This document shows positions 17,174 to 27,659 of a stretch of DNA of 64,000 bases, one piece after another. The translations under genes and the position numbers were made by a program. Origin of the DNA: Sphingomonas bacterium (GTDB lineage: Bacteria > Pseudomonadota > Alphaproteobacteria > Sphingomonadales > Sphingomonadaceae); contig JASBRX010000011.1 of assembly GCA_030149245.1 (NCBI GenBank), forward strand, positions 62,001 to 126,000. The letters run 5' to 3'. Under the pieces are notes generated by a model that was not told the DNA's origin, did no database searches, and saw nothing but the letters and a program-made list of their open reading frames with translations. Each line of letters opens with the position of its first letter. The first letter of the stretch is position 1.

Positions 17174-20100
17174 TCAATAATCCTTGGAATATTTGAGGCC
17201 CGCGCGCGATCCGCCGAACGATCCGGTCTGCGACAACAGGCTGAGCGCGCGAGTCAGCGCGATTTCGAGCTGCACCGCGGTAAAGCCGCGCGCGTCGGTG
17301 ATGATCTCGACATAGATGTCATCGGTCAGATACTGCCCGGCCGCCAGCGCCATGCCGCGCCCAGTAGTGTCGTCTTCGCCCAGAATGCGCAGCCGGTCGA
17401 TCCCCGCCGCCGAGCGCAGCTGGCCAAGCGGGTTAAGCCCGCCGCCGGTCGCGCGCAGCGAGTTCAGTGCAGCCGCGAGCTGAATCGCCTCGGTCGCCGA
17501 CAAATTGGTGACCGAGCTGCCGAACAACAGCCGCGAGAGCACTTCGTCCTGCGGGAGGCTGGGCGTGGAGCTGAAGGCGATGCGCGGCATCTGTCCGCTG
17601 CCGGTGATGTTGATGTTGGCGGTCACGCCCTCCGCAGTGGTGCTGGCGGCAATGTTGATCTGCGGATCGGCGAGCGGTCCGCCCTCGAAGCTCACGATCC
17701 CGCGCGTCAGCTCGAAGCGGCGGCTGGCAAAGCTGTAGGTGCCGCGCACCACACGCGCCTCACCGGTGACGATCGGCGCGGCGGAGGTGCCGGTCACCTG
17801 CATCCGCGCGCTCCATTCGGACTCCAGTCCCATGCCCGACACGAACAGGCGATTATCTGCGACGATGCTGACATTCAGCCTGAAGATGCCGGCGGGCTTG
17901 GTGCGCACCGGGCGCTTGCCATCCTCAGTCAGCTCGCTCTTGCGATACACGCCGGTCAGCTCGGGCACTTCGGCGGCACCTTGGCGGATGATCTGGTAGC
18001 GCGCCTCGGGGATGATGATCCGCCCCTCGATCAGTCCGCCGTCCAGACCGTTGGTAATGCGCAGCTGGCCGGTCGCGGTCGCCCCAAGGGAGTTGCTGCG
18101 CGCCAGCCGGGCGTTGCGGAAGCGTGCGGTGATATCGATCGGGAACCCCTGTTCGGCGGACAGGCCGATCGTGCCCGCGGCGGTCAGGCGGCCATTGCCC
18201 GCGACTGCCTCAAGCTGCTCAATCTCCAGCGAATCGCTGTCGAACCGCCCCTGCACCGACATTTGCGACAGCCGCGTGCCCCAGGTCTCATTCTCATAAG
18301 TCAGCTTCTCACCGCGCAGTTGCCCGGCAAGTTGCGGCGCACGCACCTGTCCCGAGAAGTCGGCGGCGACGGCGACCGGCCCCGACAGGCTTTGATTCGG
18401 GAAGCCGGCCATTGAGAACAGCACCGAAGACGGGCCATTATAGCGGATGCCGCCTGACAGCGGCGCCGCGAGCAGGCGCGTCGTCCAGCTGCCCGCGCCC
18501 GGTCCGAGCGGCTGAAGGCTCGCCACCATCCGCCCGATCGTGGTCGATCCGCGCTTGATCAGCGCGCGCGCGTCACCGCCATCGGGCAGCAGCCGCCCGA
18601 CGAAGCTGATATCCACCGGCGACGACACGCCGCCGAGGCTGGAGCGGGTGAAGTTGCTGACATTGAGCCGCGCAATCGCCTGGGGGAAGGTGGCATCGCT
18701 CGCCTGGCTGAAGTCGAGCGCGCCCGTCACCGTACCACCCAGCCCCGCCGTGCGCGACAGCGCGTTGGCGACCGACAGATCCAGCTTGTCGAGCCGCGCC
18801 TGCACACGCAGCCCCTCGCCCCAATTGCCCGACAGCCGCATGCTCCCTTGATCGAAATCGATCCGCGCGGGCGCGAGGGTGTAGGTCGATCCGGCAATGG
18901 CGATCTGCGCCGGCTGCGCGGTCTTGAACCCGACATTGTTTGCGCGGCCAGCTAGCGCGACGCGCCACAGATTGGGCTCAAACCGCGCATTGGCGGCGAC
19001 CCGGAACGGGACTGCGGTCGATCCTTCGACCAGCGCCTGCGCGCTGCCCTTGCCGCCGCGATAGTCGATCTTCGCCCGCGCGCGGGTCAGCGTGAACTGG
19101 GCGTTGCGCAGGTTCGCGATCTGCGCCTCGCCGGTGATGGCGGGTGCGTCGTCGTACAGGATCGCGGTGCCGTTGATGATCGCGCGGCCGATCACCAGCT
19201 CCATGTCGCCCGGGATCTTGGCATTGTTCGCGGTCGCGCGCACGACCGCCTGCTGATACTGGCCCGCCGCCGACAGCGCGACCGATCCGTCGAGGCCCGA
19301 TCCGGCAAAGCTCAGATCGCCGTCGAACGGCCCCGCTGCAGTCTGGACCAGCTGGCCCTTGAAATCCGCGCCGGCAAAGCGCCCGCTACGCACATCGATC
19401 GCCAGGCGCTGGCCGGTGCGCACCAGGACGTCGGCGGTGAACGGACCATAGCTGGTTTCCCCCTTCGCATCGACGGTATAGGCGCCATTGTCGCCGACAA
19501 TCCGCGCTTCGAGATTGGCAAGGCCGACACCTACACCCGGACGCGGCGCGCGCAGGTTGACGACGGGGCGGGTCAGGCTGCCAGTCACCCGCGCTGACAA
19601 TGGACCATAGGTGTTGGACCAGGCGTCGGCGGTCAGGCTGAGCGGTCCGGCGGGGTCGTAGCGTCCCGATCCCCGGATCACGCGGAACAGCGGCGCGGCA
19701 ATTTTCAGATCGCTGAAGCGGATGATGCCATCCGGCCCGAAATCGAGCGATACCCGCGCAACGGCATTACCGCCGAGGAAGCTGCGCACGCCATCGTTGA
19801 ACAGCCGCGTGCTGCGCCCGACAATCCTGCCCTTGATCCCCCAACCACCGCCAGCTGCGGCATAGAGATCGGCATCGGTCTCCAGATTGACGATGCCGAT
19901 GCTGTCGATCTGATAATCGTTGACCCGCCCCTTGAGCGCGCCGGTGTAGCGCCCGGTGCTCATGTCCGCCGCCAGGATCGCGGTGGCATCGATGCGGTCG
20001 GACCGGATGCGCAGATTTTCCGACAGGATCTGGTCGCCGGTAATCGCGAGATCGCCCGCCAGCGTGACGTTGGTGAGCAGGCCACCCGCTGCGGCGTTGA

Positions 20101-21382
20101 GGCCGGAAATGCGCGCCGCCTGTGCCTTGACCGGAATCAGGATACGGTCGGCATTTACCGTCGCCAACCCCTCGGCATAGAGACGTTCGACCACCGTCTC
20201 GCCAAAACCCAGTGCGGCGGCCTTAAGCTTGTAGTCGACCGTGGGGGTCGCGAACGGGCCGTTCAGCGCAACCTCGCCCGCCACCGATCGGCCATTGAGG
20301 TTTGGCGCGATCGCGCCCGGGGTCAGCAGCATCGCCTCGACCCGGAACTGGTCGAAGCGACTCCGCCCCAGATCGATCGTCCCCATCGTCATCAGCGCCA
20401 GTGCGCGCGAGCGCAGCCGCAGTCGCGTGTTCGCACGCCGCTGATCGAGCGTCGCATCGAGCGCAAGCTGCATCCCGCCCGCGCTCAGCCGTTCGACCGG
20501 GCCTTTGAGGTACAGGCCGGGCCGCGTCATGCCGCGCACCTGCACGTTGCCAGTGCGCGCGGCGATCCGCAGATTGGCGAGTTCGCCCGCGCCGAGACGC
20601 CCAAGCGCGCGCCCCTGCCAGTTCGACCAACTCCCCGCGCCACGCACCCGTACCGCAAGCGGCGCTTCGAGTCCGGCCAGGCCCGCGACCAGCCCGCCGA
20701 CCGGCGCGTTCAGATCGGCGCGCAAGTCCAGCTTGTTGTCATCCGGAACGGCATCGAGCACCAGCGCAAGCGCGTCGCCCCCGCTCTGCCCCAAGGTCCG
20801 ACCATTGACGATCACCCGCGCGCGGCGATCGGCGATGTTCGCTTCGCCGGTCAACGTCGCGATATGGCGCCGCCCCGCAACCGGTGGCTCCAGCACCAGC
20901 CGGTCGATCGCCAGCCGCCCTATATCGATATCGAGATCGGGCAGCATCGGCGCATTGGGATCGCCGCCGGGCTTAAGTTCGGGCAACCGCGCCACCCGCA
21001 CCAGCGGGCTGGTCGCCGACCGAACATCGACATGATTGTTGAGGAACGCGAACGGCCGCCAGTCCACTGCAATCCGCGGCGAGGTCGCAAACACACCCTT
21101 GGGATCGCTGACGCGCACGTCGCGCAGCACCATCGCGCCATAGAGCGATCCTTCGATCCGCCCGACCTTGATGTTCAGGCCCGACGCCGTCGTGTAACCT
21201 GCCAGCCGGTCGGCGACGAAGCGATGCCCGACGCCAGTGTCGAGGATCGCGACCGCAGCGAGCAGCAGCGCGACCAGACTGGCCAGCCCGATCGCTGTCC
21301 ATTTCGCCACGCGCTGCCACAATGGTGCGCGTTCGACGACGACCGTCGTCTCCGGCGCCTGCTCGGGCATATCCTCAGCCAT
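17174..21382 (-). CDS. tamB: Translocation and assembly module protein TamB
   Basis: 1402 residues. An N-terminal membrane anchor (about 30-48) is followed by a very long beta-rich periplasmic region of AsmA/DUF490 character with many repeated short strands. The C-terminal TamB domain (about 1050-1402) contains LTRGIVSFEGGPLADPQINI and ends LKYSKDY. TamB spans the periplasm and works with TamA in outer-membrane biogenesis and lipid transport. Its ATG overlaps the tamA stop by one base (TGATG), so the pair is co-translated. Length and position after a BamA-like gene make the call secure. Confidence 0.92.
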   Translation of the reverse strand: MAEDMPEQAPETTVVVERAPLWQRVAKWTAIGLASLVALLLAAVAILDTGVGHRFVADRLAGYTTASGLNIKVGRIEGSLYGAMVLRDVRVSDPKGVFATSPRIAVDWRPFAFLNNHVDVRSATSPLVRVARLPELKPGGDPNAPMLPDLDIDIGRLAIDRLVLEPPVAGRRHIATLTGEANIADRRARVIVNGRTLGQSGGDALALVLDAVPDDNKLDLRADLNAPVGGLVAGLAGLEAPLAVRVRGAGSWSNWQGRALGRLGAGELANLRIAARTGNVQVRGMTRPGLYLKGPVERLSAGGMQLALDATLDQRRANTRLRLRSRALALMTMGTIDLGRSRFDQFRVEAMLLTPGAIAPNLNGRSVAGEVALNGPFATPTVDYKLKAAALGFGETVVERLYAEGLATVNADRILIPVKAQAARISGLNAAAGGLLTNVTLAGDLAITGDQILSENLRIRSDRIDATAILAADMSTGRYTGALKGRVNDYQIDSIGIVNLETDADLYAAAGGGWGIKGRIVGRSTRLFNDGVRSFLGGNAVARVSLDFGPDGIIRFSDLKIAAPLFRVIRGSGRYDPAGPLSLTADAWSNTYGPLSARVTGSLTRPVVNLRAPRPGVGVGLANLEARIVGDNGAYTVDAKGETSYGPFTADVLVRTGQRLAIDVRSGRFAGADFKGQLVQTAAGPFDGDLSFAGSGLDGSVALSAAGQYQQAVVRATANNAKIPGDMELVIGRAIINGTAILYDDAPAITGEAQIANLRNAQFTLTRARAKIDYRGGKGSAQALVEGSTAVPFRVAANARFEPNLWRVALAGRANNVGFKTAQPAQIAIAGSTYTLAPARIDFDQGSMRLSGNWGEGLRVQARLDKLDLSVANALSRTAGLGGTVTGALDFSQASDATFPQAIARLNVSNFTRSSLGGVSSPVDISFVGRLLPDGGDARALIKRGSTTIGRMVASLQPLGPGAGSWTTRLLAAPLSGGIRYNGPSSVLFSMAGFPNQSLSGPVAVAADFSGQVRAPQLAGQLRGEKLTYENETWGTRLSQMSVQGRFDSDSLEIEQLEAVAGNGRLTAAGTIGLSAEQGFPIDITARFRNARLARSNSLGATATGQLRITNGLDGGLIEGRIIIPEARYQIIRQGAAEVPELTGVYRKSELTEDGKRPVRTKPAGIFRLNVSIVADNRLFVSGMGLESEWSARMQVTGTSAAPIVTGEARVVRGTYSFASRRFELTRGIVSFEGGPLADPQINIAASTTAEGVTANINITGSGQMPRIAFSSTPSLPQDEVLSRLLFGSSVTNLSATEAIQLAAALNSLRATGGGLNPLGQLRSAAGIDRLRILGEDDTTGRGMALAAGQYLTDDIYVEIITDARGFTAVQLEIALTRALSLLSQTGSFGGSRAGLKYSKDY

Positions 21383-23502
21383 CAGAATGCCTGCCCGATC
21401 GAGATATACAGCGCGACTTTGCTTTCGCCCGGCTTGCGCGCGATCGGCGTGGCGATGTCGAGCCGCATCGGGCCGAAATTGGTGTAGAAACGCCCGCCAA
21501 TGCCCGCACCGAAGCGGATCCGGCTGAGCTGCGGCAGCGATTCCTCATAGACCTGGCCGGCATCAAGGAACGGCACGATCCCGAAATTGCCGAAGCGATA
21601 CCGCGCCTCGACCGCAAATTCGTTGAAGCTGCGTCCGCCGACCGGCTTGCCATCGGGTGCGCGCGGGCCAAGCTCCTGGTAGCCGAACCCGCGGACCGAT
21701 CCACCGCCGCCGGCGTAGTAACGGCGTGAAGGGGCGAGGTCGTTGCGGTCGATTCCCTGGATCGTCCCGAACCGCGCACGCCCGGCGAGCACGATGCTGT
21801 CCGTCACCGGCTGGTAGATCGTCCCCTCGACCTGCGCACGGGCATAGGGCCGCGCCGTGCCACGCACCGAAGTTTCGGGGCTCAGGTTCAGCTTGAGCCG
21901 CCAGCCGCGCGTCGGGTTGAGCAGATTGTCCGATTGATCCCATCCGGCAAACAGCGGCACGGCGGCGATGAAGTAAACGCCACGCTCACGCAGATTGCGG
22001 GTGAAATCAAACCGATCCTCGCTCGTCCCGACCAGTTCGACGCCATAGGCATAGGTCAGCTTCTTCTGCCAGATCGGGGTCGAATCGTACGAGACCCGCG
22101 CCGAAAGCGTGCCGGTCAGGCCGGTAAACGCCTCCACGTCCGAGCGCAGCGCCGATGCGATAATCTGGAAGGTGCGGTCGCGCCGCCCGGCATTGGAGCG
22201 GCGGAAGGTCGCCGACGCGCCCTGTTCCTGCGTGCCGAGCACCCCGGTCGCGATCAGCGCGCCCTCGGGCGGGAACAGGTTGCGATGGGTCCAGCTAACC
22301 TCGGCGCGGAACCCCTGTCCAGTGCTAAACCCCACTTCGCCGGCCAGCGTGCGCGGCGGCCCCTTGGTCTGGCGCACGAGCAGGTCGACCGCCTCGGTCC
22401 CGTCGGGGTTGGTCTGGCCGGTCTTCACCGGCTCGACCGACACGGTCGAAAACAGACTGGTCGCGATCAGCGCGTCGCGCAGATCATCGACCTTGCGACT
22501 GTCGTACAGATCGGCGCGGTTGAACCGGGTCAGCACCCCGATATGGTCGGGCGGCAAGACGCTGTCGCCTTCAGTCCGGATGCCGCCGAAGCGCGCGCGC
22601 GGACCGATCGCCACGGGCAGCGTATAGTCGCCGGTGCGGGTGGTTTCGTCGAGCAGGATGTCGCGCTGGCCGACTTCGGCAAAGGGATAGCCATTTTGCG
22701 GCAATGCGACGCTGACCGCCGCCTCCGCCGCCTGCACGCGCACCGCGTCGATCGGCTCGCCGGTGCGCAGTTTCAGATTGTCGGCGATCAGCGCGGGCGG
22801 GACGGTCGGATCGGCCTCGACCCGGATTTCGCCCAATGTGTAGAGCGGCCCGGGCACCGCCGCGATCGTCGCCGTAACCGGCCGGTCGCCCTGAGGCGTC
22901 TGTTCGATCGTCGAGATCGCGGTCGCATCATAATAGCCGAGCGACTTCATCAGCCGCACCGCCAGCCCTTCATCCTCGCGCGCCCGTGCGCCGATGATCG
23001 CGGCATTGGCCGCGACGCCGTCGCCATCCTCCAGCGCCGACAGGTCGCGGAATTGGTCTTCCAGCCCGATCTCGTCGAGGCCTGTGACGCGTGTGGCATA
23101 GCGGATCTCGACCGCCGCTTCATCGTTGGCGGCGACCGCTTCGGCGATCGGTGTTGTGTCGAACTGGCTGAGCGGCGGTAGCGGTGCCGAAATTTCCGCC
23201 TCGGCTCCGGCTTCGTCGAGTGGCGGCGCGTCCTCGATTGGCTCGACCGGCGCGATCGGCGGCGCTGGCGGGGTCATCTGTTCCAGCGGCGCGTCGATAT
23301 CGTCGGATAGTTGCGGGAGCGCTTCCGAAAATTCTTCGTCCGGGACGATCGGCTTGGCATCCGCCGGGGCGGTCTGCTCCGCCGGTTTCGGATCGCGCGA
23401 AGGCGCGCCCTGGCCGGGCTTGCCCGCACCACTATCGATCTGCGCAACCGCGACGCCCGGAACGAACGCAGCGCTTGCCAGCAACAGAATGACCAGACGC
23501 AC
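21382..23502 (-). CDS. tamA: BamA/TamA family outer-membrane protein
   Basis: About 706 residues from the GTG at 23502, which begins directly with a signal peptide (VRLVILLLASAAFVPGVAVAQ); an ATG at 23553 would put 17 residues in front of it. After a proline- and acid-rich linker (to about 110) come POTRA-like domains, with YTLGEIRVEADPTVPP and VRVQAAEAAVSVAL as recognisable pieces, then a 16-strand surface-antigen barrel with GGGGSVRGFGYQELGP, the lid-loop motif of this family. Followed by tamB with a one-base overlap. Confidence 0.9.
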   Translation of the reverse strand: MRLVILLLASAAFVPGVAVAQIDSGAGKPGQGAPSRDPKPAEQTAPADAKPIVPDEEFSEALPQLSDDIDAPLEQMTPPAPPIAPVEPIEDAPPLDEAGAEAEISAPLPPLSQFDTTPIAEAVAANDEAAVEIRYATRVTGLDEIGLEDQFRDLSALEDGDGVAANAAIIGARAREDEGLAVRLMKSLGYYDATAISTIEQTPQGDRPVTATIAAVPGPLYTLGEIRVEADPTVPPALIADNLKLRTGEPIDAVRVQAAEAAVSVALPQNGYPFAEVGQRDILLDETTRTGDYTLPVAIGPRARFGGIRTEGDSVLPPDHIGVLTRFNRADLYDSRKVDDLRDALIATSLFSTVSVEPVKTGQTNPDGTEAVDLLVRQTKGPPRTLAGEVGFSTGQGFRAEVSWTHRNLFPPEGALIATGVLGTQEQGASATFRRSNAGRRDRTFQIIASALRSDVEAFTGLTGTLSARVSYDSTPIWQKKLTYAYGVELVGTSEDRFDFTRNLRERGVYFIAAVPLFAGWDQSDNLLNPTRGWRLKLNLSPETSVRGTARPYARAQVEGTIYQPVTDSIVLAGRARFGTIQGIDRNDLAPSRRYYAGGGGSVRGFGYQELGPRAPDGKPVGGRSFNEFAVEARYRFGNFGIVPFLDAGQVYEESLPQLSRIRFGAGIGGRFYTNFGPMRLDIATPIARKPGESKVALYISIGQAF

Positions 23503-23605
23503 GCCCGAAATAGTCCCGCCTCCCAATGGGATCGCGCCATATTCAGACAGCACGTAACCCGATCGCTAGCGCAACGTGTCAGCGGGCGGAAGGTTCAATG
23601 TCACC

Positions 23606-25702
23606 TCAGTCCAACGCCTTAACCCGCGCGCGATAGGCATGCAGCAGCGGCTCGGTATAACCGCTTGGCTGCACGATGCCGTCGAACACCAGCGCGCGGG
23701 CGGCCTGCATCGCGAGGCTGTCGGGGTTGCCCGCCATCGGTCGGTAGAGCGGGTCACCCGCATTTTGCGCATCGACCTTGGCCGCCATCCGCGCAAACGC
23801 GGCATCGACATCCGCCGCCGTCGCCACACCATGCAGCAGCCAGTTGGCGATATGTTGCGAGGAAATGCGCAACGTCGCGCGGTCCTCCATCAGGCCGATA
23901 TCGTGGATGTCGGGCACCTTGGAACAGCCCACACCCTGATCAATCCAGCGCACGACATAGCCCAGAATGCCCTGGGCATTGTTGTCCAGCTCGCGCGCGA
24001 CCTCTTCCGCCGTCCAATTGCGCCCCTGTGCGACCGGAATGGTCAGCAGATCGCGCAACGCGGGCACCGGCTCGCCCGCAATCTCCCGCTGGCGGGCGAA
24101 CACATCGACCTTGTGATAATGCATCGCGTGCAGCGTCGCGGCGGTGGGCGACGGCACCCAGGCGGTGTTCGCGCCGCTCAGCGGATGGCCGATCTTCTGG
24201 TCCATCATGTCGGCCATGCGGTCGGGCGCGGCCCACATGCCCTTGCCGATCTGCGCCTTGCCCGACAGGCCATGTTTGAGGCCGATCCGCACATTGCGGT
24301 CCTCATAGGCCTTGATCCACGCGCTCCCCTTCATCTCCGCCTTAGGAATCATCGGCCCGGCGCGCATGCTGGTGTGAATTTCGTCCCCGGTCCGGTCCAG
24401 AAAGCCGGTGTTGATGAATGCGATGCGACCCCGCACCGCATGGATGCACGCGGCGAGGTTGGCGCTGGTCCGCCGCTCCTCATCCATCACCCCAACCTTG
24501 ATCGTGTGCCGCGCCAGACCCAGCAAATCCTCCACCGCGTCGAACAGGTCGTTGGTGAAGGCGCATTCGTCCGGCCCGTGCATCTTGGGCTTGACGATAT
24601 AGATGCTGCCGGTGCGGCTGTTGCGGGTGCGGCCCAGCCCGTTGAGGTCGTGCAGCGCAATGGTGCTGGTCAGGATCGCATCGAGGATGCCCTCGGGCGC
24701 CTCTGCGCCATCGATCAGCACCGCCGGATTGGTCATGAGATGCCCGACATTGCGGACGAACAACAGGCTGCGCCCCGGCAGCGTCAGGTCGCTCTGGTGC
24801 GGGCGCTGATAGACACGGTCGGCGGCAAGCTCGCGGGTCAGCGTCCGCCCGCCCTTCTCGAACGTCTCGGTCAGATCGCCGCGCATCAGGCCGAGCCAGT
24901 TGGCATAGGCCGCGACCTTGTCCTCCGCGTCCACGGCCGCGATCGAATCCTCCAGATCGACGATCGCGGTGAGCGCCGCTTCGAGCAACACATCGGAGAT
25001 GCCCGCCGGATCACTCGCGCCGATCGAGTGCGCGCGATCGACTACCACCTCGATATGCAGGCCGTTATGGACGAACAGCATCGACTCGCCGCGCGTCCCG
25101 ACAAACTGACCCGGATCGGCGAGCGGCAGGTCACCGCCCTTGAAGTCCGCCCAACTCAGTCCCGTGAGCGGCACCGCCTGGTCGAGAAATGCCTTGGCCG
25201 TCGCGATCACCTGCGCGCCGCGCTCGGCATCATAGCTGCCGGGCTTCGCTGCACCCGGCAGCGCGTCGGTTCCGTAAAGCGCATCATACAGGCTCCCCCA
25301 GCGCGCATTGGCGGCGTTGAGCACGAAGCGCGCGTTGAGTGCGGGGACGACCAGCTGTGGCCCGGCCATCGTCGCGATCTCGGCATCGACATCGCGTGTG
25401 CCGATGGTGAAGTCGCCCGGCTCCGGCGCCAGATAGCCGATCTCGCGCAGGAACGCCTCCTGCGCCGCCGGGTCGGCCGCGCGCACCGGGTCGGCCGCGC
25501 ACCACGCATCGATCTGCGCCTGAAGATCTTCGCGCCGCGCCAGCAGGTCGCGGTTGCGCGGAGCAAAGCGCGCGAAAATCGCCGCCGCGCCCGCCCACCA
25601 GTCATCGGCGGCGATACCCAGCGGCGGCAAGACCCACTCCTCGACGAACCGGACGAGCGGCTCGGCGACGGTCAGGCCGGCGCGAATCGGGGTGGCGGTC
25701 AT
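23606..25702 (-). CDS. glcB: Malate synthase G
   Basis: 698 residues, the typical length of the monomeric isoform G. It condenses glyoxylate and acetyl-CoA to malate, allowing growth on glyoxylate or C2 compounds. Recognisable segments include [32 protein letters not shown], the magnesium/glyoxylate-site region [18 protein letters not shown] and the late [29 protein letters not shown] ribosome site precedes the ATG at 25702. Isocitrate lyase is not in the window. The upstream MarR gene on the same strand, 82 bases away, could be its regulator. Confidence 0.95.
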   Translation of the reverse strand: MTATPIRAGLTVAEPLVRFVEEWVLPPLGIAADDWWAGAAAIFARFAPRNRDLLARREDLQAQIDAWCAADPVRAADPAAQEAFLREIGYLAPEPGDFTIGTRDVDAEIATMAGPQLVVPALNARFVLNAANARWGSLYDALYGTDALPGAAKPGSYDAERGAQVIATAKAFLDQAVPLTGLSWADFKGGDLPLADPGQFVGTRGESMLFVHNGLHIEVVVDRAHSIGASDPAGISDVLLEAALTAIVDLEDSIAAVDAEDKVAAYANWLGLMRGDLTETFEKGGRTLTRELAADRVYQRPHQSDLTLPGRSLLFVRNVGHLMTNPAVLIDGAEAPEGILDAILTSTIALHDLNGLGRTRNSRTGSIYIVKPKMHGPDECAFTNDLFDAVEDLLGLARHTIKVGVMDEERRTSANLAACIHAVRGRIAFINTGFLDRTGDEIHTSMRAGPMIPKAEMKGSAWIKAYEDRNVRIGLKHGLSGKAQIGKGMWAAPDRMADMMDQKIGHPLSGANTAWVPSPTAATLHAMHYHKVDVFARQREIAGEPVPALRDLLTIPVAQGRNWTAEEVARELDNNAQGILGYVVRWIDQGVGCSKVPDIHDIGLMEDRATLRISSQHIANWLLHGVATAADVDAAFARMAAKVDAQNAGDPLYRPMAGNPDSLAMQAARALVFDGIVQPSGYTEPLLHAYRARVKALD

Positions 25703-25784
25703 GGAATCCTCCTGGCTAGCAACAACGACTGCCCTGGGGAGGGGACGGGTCGATTAGGCCAGAATAGGGGGCCGGATCAAGCGG

Positions 25785-26237
25785 CTAGAATCCCGGCGAG
25801 ATCGCCGCCGCCGCTGCCTCGACCCGCTCAAGCATCTTGCGCAGCTGCGCCTGCTCCTCGTCGCTCAGGCTGGCAAAGATGCGGCGTTCGAACTCCAGCG
25901 CCTGCGGGGCGATCTGGCGATAGAGCGCCCAACCCTCGGCGCTGAGGTCGAGCAAGTGCGAGCGCTGGTCGTCGGGATTCGGGGTGCGGGTCACAAGGCC
26001 ACGTTCGTGCAGCGAGATCGCCGCGCGACTGACCGTTACCTTGTCCATCTGCGTGCGCCCGCACAGCGCCTGCTGGCTCATCGACCCGAACTCGGCCAGC
26101 ACCGTGACCAGCCGCCATTCGGGGATGCGCAGCCCGAACCGTGCCTGATAAGCCCCTGCAATCGTTCCCGACACCCGGTTGGAAGCGACCGAAAGGCGAT
26201 AGGGCAGAAACGCGTCGAGTTTGAGTGTTGCCGTCAT
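25785..26237 (-). CDS. MarR family transcriptional regulator
   Basis: About 150 residues. The start at 26237 (MTATLKLDAFLPYR) is favoured over 26264. The winged-helix core spans about 35-115: EWRLVTVLAEFGSMSQQALCGRTQMDKVTVSRAI is the helix-turn-helix and the following wing contains RTPNPDDQRSHLLDLS, the MarR signature. The C-terminal helix (SLSDEEQAQLRKMLERVEAA) serves dimerisation. MarR proteins are usually repressors released by small aromatic or carboxylic ligands. Repeated GCAATG half-sites lie 32-55 bases upstream of its own start, fitting autoregulation. It may also control the malate synthase gene downstream. Confidence 0.88.
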   Translation of the reverse strand: MTATLKLDAFLPYRLSVASNRVSGTIAGAYQARFGLRIPEWRLVTVLAEFGSMSQQALCGRTQMDKVTVSRAAISLHERGLVTRTPNPDDQRSHLLDLSAEGWALYRQIAPQALEFERRIFASLSDEEQAQLRKMLERVEAAAAAISPGF

Positions 26238-26268
26238 AGGACAGTGATGCCGCGATCGTGCCAAGTAT

Positions 26269-26292
26269 GCAATGTTAGCAATGCTTCATTGC
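26269..26292. promoter_or_regulatory. Triple GCAATG half-site array upstream of the MarR gene
   Basis: GCAATG (26269-26274), GCAATG (26278-26283) and the inverted CATTGC (26287-26292) occur at an exact nine-base period. The outer pair forms an inverted repeat. The position just upstream of the marR-like gene suggests an autoregulatory operator. Confidence 0.45.
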
Positions 26293-26340
26293 GCAAAAGG
26301 ACCGGGTGGCGACAGGAAATGTCACCACCCGGCCACTCGA

Positions 26341-27648
26341 TCAGACGGACACCCGCGTCAGGCGTGGCGACAGCAAGTGGATCGCACCGACGGCGAGGAA
26401 GTAGACGACGGTGCATGCCGCGAAGATCAGCGTGTAGTTGCCGTCCGTAGCATCGAGCACCAGCCCGGTTGACTTGGCCATGATCATGCCGCCAACGCCG
26501 CCACAAAAACCGCCAAGCCCGATCACCGACCCCACCGCGCGCTTGGGGAACATGTCCGGCGGCAGCGACAGCAGGTTGGTCGAGAAGGCCTGATGCCCGG
26601 CCAGCGCAAGGCCGATCAGCGCGACCGCCAGCCACATATTCTCCAGCTGCGTGACGAACAGCAGCGGGAGGACACAACAGCCCGCGATGATCATCGTGAC
26701 CTTGCGCGCGGCGTTCGGGGTCCAGCCCTTATGGATCAGGTTCGACGACAGCCACCCACCCGCGATGCTGCCCACGTCGGACAGCAGATACATCACGATC
26801 ATCGGCAACAGCACGACCTTGAGGTCGACATTATAGGTGCTGGCGAAATATTTGGGCAGCCAGAACAGCATCAGGAACCAGACCGGATCGGTCAGGAACT
26901 TGGCGACCGCGAATGCCCATGCCTCACGCAGGCGGACCACGCGGCTCCAGCCGATCTTCTCGATCTGCTCGGGCGGATCATGTTCGATCCAGGCCAGCTC
27001 GCCATCGCTGACCCGGCCGCTTTCGCGCGGGTTGCTGTAGAATTTGAGCCACAGCGCCAACAGGATGACGCCGAACAAACCCGAGTAGATGAACGTCTCG
27101 CGCCAATCGAGGCCGAGCCAGGTCATGAACACCCACAAAGTCGGCGCGGTCAGGATCACGCCGATCGTGGTGGCCGAGTTTACCCAGCCGATCGCGTAGG
27201 CGCGTTCCTTTTGCGGGAACCACTCGCTGCTCGCGCGAACCACGGAGGGGAAATGCCCCGCTTCGCCCACGCCCAGTACGATGCGCGCCGCCATGAACGA
27301 GGCGACCGAGCTCGCGAAGCCATGCATGACATGGCCGATCGTCCAGACCGTGATTGCGATGCCATAGCCGATCTTCGGCCCGAACCGGTCGACCAGCCAG
27401 CCCATGAGCAGGAAGCCGAGCGCATAGGCCGCCTGGAACGCGGTGACGATGTTGCCATAGTCATTCTCGTTCCACCCCAGCTCCTTGCCGAGGTCCGGCG
27501 CGAGCAGGCCCAGCATGGTGCGGTCGATGTAATTGACGGTGGTCGCGAAGAAGAGGATCGCGATGATCATCCATCGATAGCGCCCGGTGCGGGGCACCGG
27601 CCCCGGGCGGGCTGGTTCGCCGCCGGTTTCGGCCTGCGTCGCGTTCAT
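26341..27648 (-). CDS. MFS transporter, anion:cation symporter (hexuronate type)
   Basis: 435 residues with about 12 hydrophobic segments. The N-terminal WMIIAILFFATTVNYIDR is the signature of the ACS family (ExuT, GudP, sialate and tartrate transporters), followed by GWLVDRFGPKIGY between helices 2 and 3. Uptake of uronates or aldonates by proton symport is the likely role. It is 11 bases downstream of a FAH-fold hydratase in the same direction, and that operon starts at two LacI-type operators, tying it to pectin-derived acids. Exact substrate unknown; ketodeoxyuronates, galacturonate or glucuronate are candidates. Confidence 0.88.
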   Translation of the reverse strand: MNATQAETGGEPARPGPVPRTGRYRWMIIAILFFATTVNYIDRTMLGLLAPDLGKELGWNENDYGNIVTAFQAAYALGFLLMGWLVDRFGPKIGYGIAITVWTIGHVMHGFASSVASFMAARIVLGVGEAGHFPSVVRASSEWFPQKERAYAIGWVNSATTIGVILTAPTLWVFMTWLGLDWRETFIYSGLFGVILLALWLKFYSNPRESGRVSDGELAWIEHDPPEQIEKIGWSRVVRLREAWAFAVAKFLTDPVWFLMLFWLPKYFASTYNVDLKVVLLPMIVMYLLSDVGSIAGGWLSSNLIHKGWTPNAARKVTMIIAGCCVLPLLFVTQLENMWLAVALIGLALAGHQAFSTNLLSLPPDMFPKRAVGSVIGLGGFCGGVGGMIMAKSTGLVLDATDGNYTLIFAACTVVYFLAVGAIHLLSPRLTRVSV

Positions 27649-27659
27649 CCATACTCTCC

